A stretch of 64,000 nucleotides of DNA, taken from the NCBI RefSeq assembly GCF_042664795.1, contig NZ_JBHTBN010000002.1, positions 248,001 to 312,000 of the forward strand. Reading direction: 5' to 3'. Positions 60,396-64,000 of the stretch are shown here, piece by piece. The notes below the pieces were generated by a model. It worked only from the letters and a program-made list of their open reading frames with translations, was not told the origin of the DNA and ran no database searches. Numbering within the stretch: the stretch's first letter is position 1; each line of letters begins with the position of its first letter. Position numbers and translations under genes: made by a program. Origin of the DNA: Jejudonia soesokkakensis. GTDB lineage: Bacteria > Bacteroidota > Bacteroidia > Flavobacteriales > Flavobacteriaceae.

Positions 60396-61123
60396 TTGTT
60401 ATTGAGTATAAATTTTTCTAATTGTTTTAAACTGATTCTATTTTCATAGATCGCCTTCCCGATAATGGTGCCTTCGCAGCCTATTTCAGCTAATTTGGGC
60501 AGTTCCTCAAATGTTGAAATGCCACCAGAAGCTATTAACTTTATATTTTGCTGACTTTCAGAAATGATTTTTTTATACAGATCAAAGCTAGGGCCCTGTA
60601 ACATTCCGTCTTTACTAATATCTGTACAGATTACATATTCAATTCCTTTTAACAAGTATGATTTAATAAAAGGGATCAACTCTTCGGTACTTTCTTCCTG
60701 CCAGCCACTCACAGCTACTTTTTCATCTAATACGTCAGCTCCTAAAATAATTTTATCTGAACCATAACTTTCTATCCAGGCAATAAAAGTTTCTCTATCC
60801 TTAACTGCAATGCTTCCTCCTGTGATCTGAGTAGCTCCACTATCAAAAGCAATTCGTAAATCATCATCGGTTTTTAATCCGCCACCAAAGTCAATTTGTA
60901 GGCTGGTTTGAGAAGCAATCTGCTCCAACACTTTATGATTTACAATATGTTTACTTTTTGCTCCGTCAAGATCTACCAAATGTAGAAATTGAATGCCGTG
61001 TGCTTCAAACTGTTTGGCAACCTCTAACGGATGCTCATTGTAGATTTTTTTAGTGCTGTAATCGCCTTTACGTAAGCGAACACATTTTCCGTCGATAATG
61101 TCTATGGCTGGAATAATTCTCAA
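60389..61123 (-). CDS. hisA: ProFAR isomerase (HisA)
   Basis: 244 residues, a half-barrel duplicated (beta/alpha)8 fold like HisF. The first catalytic Asp is in IIPAIDIIDGKCVRLRKGDY and the second in VICTDISKDGMLQGPS. Phosphate loops are GGGLKTDDD and ASGGISTFEE. It isomerises the aminoaldose ProFAR to PRFAR. Placed between hisH and hisF with 3-nt spacing to hisH and a 7-nt overlap with hisF. Confidence 0.98.
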   Translation of the reverse strand: MRIIPAIDIIDGKCVRLRKGDYSTKKIYNEHPLEVAKQFEAHGIQFLHLVDLDGAKSKHIVNHKVLEQIASQTSLQIDFGGGLKTDDDLRIAFDSGATQITGGSIAVKDRETFIAWIESYGSDKIILGADVLDEKVAVSGWQEESTEELIPFIKSYLLKGIEYVICTDISKDGMLQGPSFDLYKKIISESQQNIKLIASGGISTFEELPKLAEIGCEGTIIGKAIYENRISLKQLEKFILNNKC

Positions 61124-61126
61124 AAT

Positions 61127-61741
61127 TTATGATTTAGTAGGTTCGTTTAGGTTTAAAAAATTTTTCAATACTACTTCTCCTGTCGCACTGCTTTTTTCTG
61201 GATGAAATTGAACTCCATAAAAGTTATCTTTTTTCAACGCTGCAGAATAAGATATCCCATAGGTCGTTGTTGCGATAGTTTCAGTACAGCTAGGCGCATA
61301 ATAACTATGAACGGTATACATATAGGAAGCTTCAGCAATAGTAGAAAACAACTTAGTTTTTAAGTTTTCAATGGTATTCCAACCAATTTGAGGGACTTTC
61401 TTTTCCGAAGAAAACTTTACTACATCCACATTAAAAATGCCTAGCCCTTTAGTGTTTCCCTCTTTCGAAGAAGTACACATTAGCTGCATTCCCAGACATA
61501 TTCCTAAAACTGGCTGTGTTAAGGAAGGAATCACCTTGTCCAGACCCGTACTTCTTAGTTTTTGCATCGCACTACTTGCTTCTCCCACACCAGGAAAAAT
61601 CACCTTATTAGCACTCCTAATCACACTTTCATCCTCACTCAAAATTCCTTCGTAGCCCAACCGTTTTAAGGCAAACTGAATGCTTTTAATATTTCCTGCG
61701 CCGTAATTTATAATTACAATATTTTGCTTTTCTATTTTCAA
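61127..61741 (-). CDS. hisH: Imidazole glycerol phosphate synthase, glutaminase subunit
   Basis: 204 residues, a class I glutamine amidotransferase. The nucleophile elbow is LGICLGMQLM with catalytic Cys, and the His/Glu pair is in YGVQFHPEKS. INYGAGNIKSIQFAL is the usual N-terminus. It supplies ammonia from glutamine to HisF. It starts 16 nt after hisB. Confidence 0.97.
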   Translation of the reverse strand: MKIEKQNIVIINYGAGNIKSIQFALKRLGYEGILSEDESVIRSANKVIFPGVGEASSAMQKLRSTGLDKVIPSLTQPVLGICLGMQLMCTSSKEGNTKGLGIFNVDVVKFSSEKKVPQIGWNTIENLKTKLFSTIAEASYMYTVHSYYAPSCTETIATTTYGISYSAALKKDNFYGVQFHPEKSSATGEVVLKNFLNLNEPTKS

Positions 61742-61757
61742 ATCTCGTATTTCTAAT

Positions 61758-62891
61758 TTAAAGAACTCCTTTTGTACTTGGCAATACCATCTTTTCAGTA
61801 TCCCGTTTCACCGCCATCTTGATCGCTTTTGCAAACGCTTTAAATATAGCTTCAATCTTATGGTGTTCGTTTGTGCCTTCTGCTTTAATATTCAGATTTG
61901 CTTTGGCACCATCTGTAAAGCTTTTAAAGAAATGGAAAAACATTTCGGTAGGCATTTGCCCAATCATTTCGCGTTTAAATTCTGCTTCCCACACCAACCA
62001 GTTTCGACCGCCAAAATCAATCGCGGCCTGTGCCAGACAATCATCCATGGGCAAACAAAAGCCATAGCGTTCCATACCTAGTTTATTTCCTAGAGCTTTT
62101 TGAAAGACTTCTCCTAGCGCAATGGCGGTATCTTCAATGGTATGGTGTTCATCTACTTCCAGATCACCTTTTACCTGTATTTCCAGATCCATTTGACCAT
62201 GACGGGCCAACTGATCCAACATGTGGTCAAAAAAAGCAATTCCCGTATCGATGGTGCTCTTTCCAGTGCCATCTAGATTTAATTTGATAGCAATGTCTGT
62301 TTCATTAGTTTTTCTGCGTATGTCACTGGTCCTGTCTTTCAGCTTTAAAAACTCATAGATCTGCTGCCAGTCATTGGTCTCTTTTGCAATATAAGTGTCC
62401 AGCTCTTCTCTCTTTACTGTAATTTCTGAAGTGCCTAAATTAGTATCATCATTGATAAAAATTCCTTTAGCTCCTAGATTTTTAGCGAGTTCCATATCGG
62501 TAAGTCGATCGCCTATCACAAAACTATTTTTGAGATCATAAGCTTCAGAAAAATAATCGGTCAATAAACCTGTTCCAGGTTTCCTAGTATTTGTATTTTC
62601 ATGTGGAAAAGTTCGATCCAGAAATACTTTGTCAAAAACGACCCCTTCATTTTCAAAAGAGGTTAGTATAAAATTGTGTACCGGCCAGAACGTTTCTTCG
62701 GGAAATAATTCGGTTCCCAATCCATCCTGATTGGTAATCATCACCAGCTCGTAATCCAACTCCGAAGCAATTTTACCTAAATAAGTAAATGCTTTTGGAT
62801 AAAAGATCATTTTTTCGAAAGCATCGATCTGCTCGTCTACGGTTTCTTTAATAATCGTTCCGTCTCTGTCTATAAATAATACTTTTTTCAT
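61758..62891 (-). CDS. hisB: Bifunctional histidinol-phosphatase / imidazoleglycerol-phosphate dehydratase
   Basis: 377 residues, a fusion. The N-terminal HAD phosphatase (about 1-165) has IDRDGTI with the nucleophile Asp, the MITNQDGLG loop and GDRLTDMELAKNLGAKGIFI. The C-terminal dehydratase (about 180-377) has the metal-binding HHTIEDT and HHKIEAIF motifs and FGGRNWLVWEAEF. It performs steps 6 and 8. The fused form is typical of Bacteroidota and enterobacteria. 4-nt gap to hisC. Confidence 0.98.
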   Translation of the reverse strand: MKKVLFIDRDGTIIKETVDEQIDAFEKMIFYPKAFTYLGKIASELDYELVMITNQDGLGTELFPEETFWPVHNFILTSFENEGVVFDKVFLDRTFPHENTNTRKPGTGLLTDYFSEAYDLKNSFVIGDRLTDMELAKNLGAKGIFINDDTNLGTSEITVKREELDTYIAKETNDWQQIYEFLKLKDRTSDIRRKTNETDIAIKLNLDGTGKSTIDTGIAFFDHMLDQLARHGQMDLEIQVKGDLEVDEHHTIEDTAIALGEVFQKALGNKLGMERYGFCLPMDDCLAQAAIDFGGRNWLVWEAEFKREMIGQMPTEMFFHFFKSFTDGAKANLNIKAEGTNEHHKIEAIFKAFAKAIKMAVKRDTEKMVLPSTKGVL

Positions 62892-62895
62892 AGGG

Positions 62896-63942
62896 TTAAA
62901 TTATCTTTTGTAGTGATTTGATTAATTTTTTATTTTCTGCGGAAGTACCAATTGTCAATCGCAAGGTGTTTTCGCATAAAGGCTGATTGCTTCGGTTTCG
63001 TACAACAATCCCTTGTTTAAGTAGTTGGGTATATCTTTTTGTTGCGTCATCGACTTTTACCAATATAAAATTAGCTTCGGAAGGATAGATTTTTTCTATA
63101 AATGGGATTTCAAGTAATTGTTTAGATACGCTCGTTTTTTCTTCTAAGATATGTTCTACTTCGTTTGAAACATCTTCAATATTCACTAATCTTTCAAAAG
63201 CGCGTTGCTGCGTTAATTCGTTAATATTATAGGGTGGCTTGATTTTATTCAAAAGTGCAATTATCTCTTCTGAAGCATAACATATTCCTAATCTAATTCC
63301 TGCCATACCATATGCTTTTGAGAGTGTCTGAGTAATAACGAGATTGTGGTATTTTTTTAATTTGTTTAACCAACTGTCCGTTTCAGAAAAATCGATGTAT
63401 GCTTCATCGATTACAACCAAGCCATTAAATTCTTCTAACAATCGAAGTATTGATGCTTCAGAAAAAGTATTTCCTGTAGGGTTATTTGGTGAACATAGAA
63501 ACAACAACTTTGATTTCTCATCCTGAATTTTCAGAATTTCTAAAACCTTAGGTTCAAAATTAGTGCTCAGTAACACCTCTCTATTCTCAATTGCATTAAT
63601 ATCTGCCAGCACCTTATACATTCCATAGGTTGGCGGCAAGGTGATTACATTATCTACATTAGGTTCACAAAAGGCTCTAAACAAAAGATCTAACACTTCA
63701 TCACTTCCGTTTCCTAGAAGAATTTTTGATGCTGTTATTCCTTTCTGAGCGGCTAATAATGACTTGACATCGCGTTGTTGCGGGTCTGGATATCGATTTA
63801 CATCGGTCGAAAACGGATTTTCATTCGCATCGAGAAATACCATATCCAATTCAAAATCTGTAAATTCGTCTCGAGCACTACTGTAGGGTTGTAATTGAGC
63901 GATACTTGTTCGTGCTAAATTATGTACTTCATTTTTTTTCAT
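62896..63942 (-). CDS. hisC: Histidinol-phosphate aminotransferase
   Basis: 348 residues, PLP-dependent aminotransferase class II. Blocks present are LDANENPFST, LGNGSDEVLDLLFRAF, CSPNNPTGN, VVIDEAYIDFS, and the PLP-lysine motif QTLSKAYGMAGIRLG. It transfers an amino group to imidazole acetol phosphate. It lies between the hisD end and hisB. Confidence 0.98.
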   Translation of the reverse strand: MKKNEVHNLARTSIAQLQPYSSARDEFTDFELDMVFLDANENPFSTDVNRYPDPQQRDVKSLLAAQKGITASKILLGNGSDEVLDLLFRAFCEPNVDNVITLPPTYGMYKVLADINAIENREVLLSTNFEPKVLEILKIQDEKSKLLFLCSPNNPTGNTFSEASILRLLEEFNGLVVIDEAYIDFSETDSWLNKLKKYHNLVITQTLSKAYGMAGIRLGICYASEEIIALLNKIKPPYNINELTQQRAFERLVNIEDVSNEVEHILEEKTSVSKQLLEIPFIEKIYPSEANFILVKVDDATKRYTQLLKQGIVVRNRSNQPLCENTLRLTIGTSAENKKLIKSLQKII

Positions 63943-63949
63943 AAGTATT

Positions 63950-63963
63950 ACCTGCGAAAGCAG
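63950..63963 (-). repeat. Short GAAA-loop hairpin between hisD and hisC
   Basis: CCTGC-GAAA-GCAGG on the plus strand (TTTC loop on the transcribed strand): a 5-bp GC stem in AT-rich DNA. Similar palindromes are scattered in flavobacterial intergenic DNA as I recall. It may affect mRNA stability; it lacks a U run for termination. Confidence 0.4.
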
Positions 63964-63977
63964 GGCCTTTTTAACAT

Positions 63978-64000
63978 TTAGTCAATTTTCTTTAAGCGAA
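63978..64000 (-). CDS. hisD: Probable 3' end of hisD (histidinol dehydrogenase), truncated by window
   Basis: On the minus strand a frame reads R-L-K-K-I-D-stop at 63998-63978, which fits the usual C-terminal end of histidinol dehydrogenase, and hisD is the normal upstream neighbour of hisC in this gene order. Only seven codons are visible, so this rests mainly on position. Confidence 0.4.

Overview
The window looks like chromosomal DNA of a marine or soil Flavobacteriaceae-type bacterium (phylum Bacteroidota). The evidence is AT-rich DNA, many lipoprotein signal peptides, a compact primary sigma factor without region 1.1, a T9SS type A C-terminal sorting domain, a TamB/TamL pair, fused HisB and HisIE enzymes, and repeated use of the Bacteroidota -7 promoter element TAnnTTTG a short way upstream of start codons on both strands. 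No rRNA, tRNA, CRISPR array, transposase or integrase was seen.

Layout. 1-7.9 kb: end of a conserved hypothetical, DEAD-box RNA helicase, YceI protein, a membrane-bound winged-helix regulator, CIA30 protein, small membrane protein, cold-shock-domain protein, DUF5916 outer-membrane protein, YtxH-like protein. 7.9-8.1 kb: a 33-residue Lys-rich micro-gene with its own hairpin terminator. 8.2-18.3 kb: an accessory cluster. Six co-directional genes encode a membrane TolB/TPR-like protein, a one-TM helical protein, a caspase-like + alpha/beta-hydrolase + helical-repeat fusion, a small PGDYG-like protein and two TIR-TM proteins. They face a convergent TIR-TM-WD40 gene with twelve repeats. 18.7-25.4 kb: stand-alone helicase N-lobe, vanadium-haloperoxidase-like lipoprotein, M13 peptidase, EamA transporter, PepSY-like protein, RlmF. 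25.4-32.8 kb: tamL and tamB. 33-47 kb: mixed housekeeping and envelope genes (MsrA-like pair, FG-GAP T9SS protein, thioredoxin-fold protein, DEAH helicase, VTT protein, M19 dipeptidase, RluE, sigma factor, MscS channel, OmpA lipoprotein, SDR). 47-59 kb: VanX-like dipeptidase, two more MscS-family channels, EEP-family protein, DUF72, aldehyde dehydrogenase, DUF2461, CorA, LytTR regulator, class C serine hydrolase. 59-64 kb: the minus-strand his operon in order (hisD end)-hisC-hisB-hisH-hisA-hisF-hisIE.

The most interesting part is the 8.2-18.3 kb cluster. It combines a caspase-type protease with intact His and Cys, an attached serine hydrolase with a complete apparent triad, and three TIR proteins that keep the candidate catalytic Glu. 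Each TIR protein is anchored by one membrane helix that places a different C-terminal domain outside the cytoplasm. I infer a membrane-anchored immune, cell-death or envelope-stress signalling system. No NTPase of the STAND/NACHT type is present and no function was demonstrated here. The rest of the window is largely conserved core genome, with several micro-genes, corrected start sites, bidirectional terminators and convergent stop-codon overlaps recorded below.
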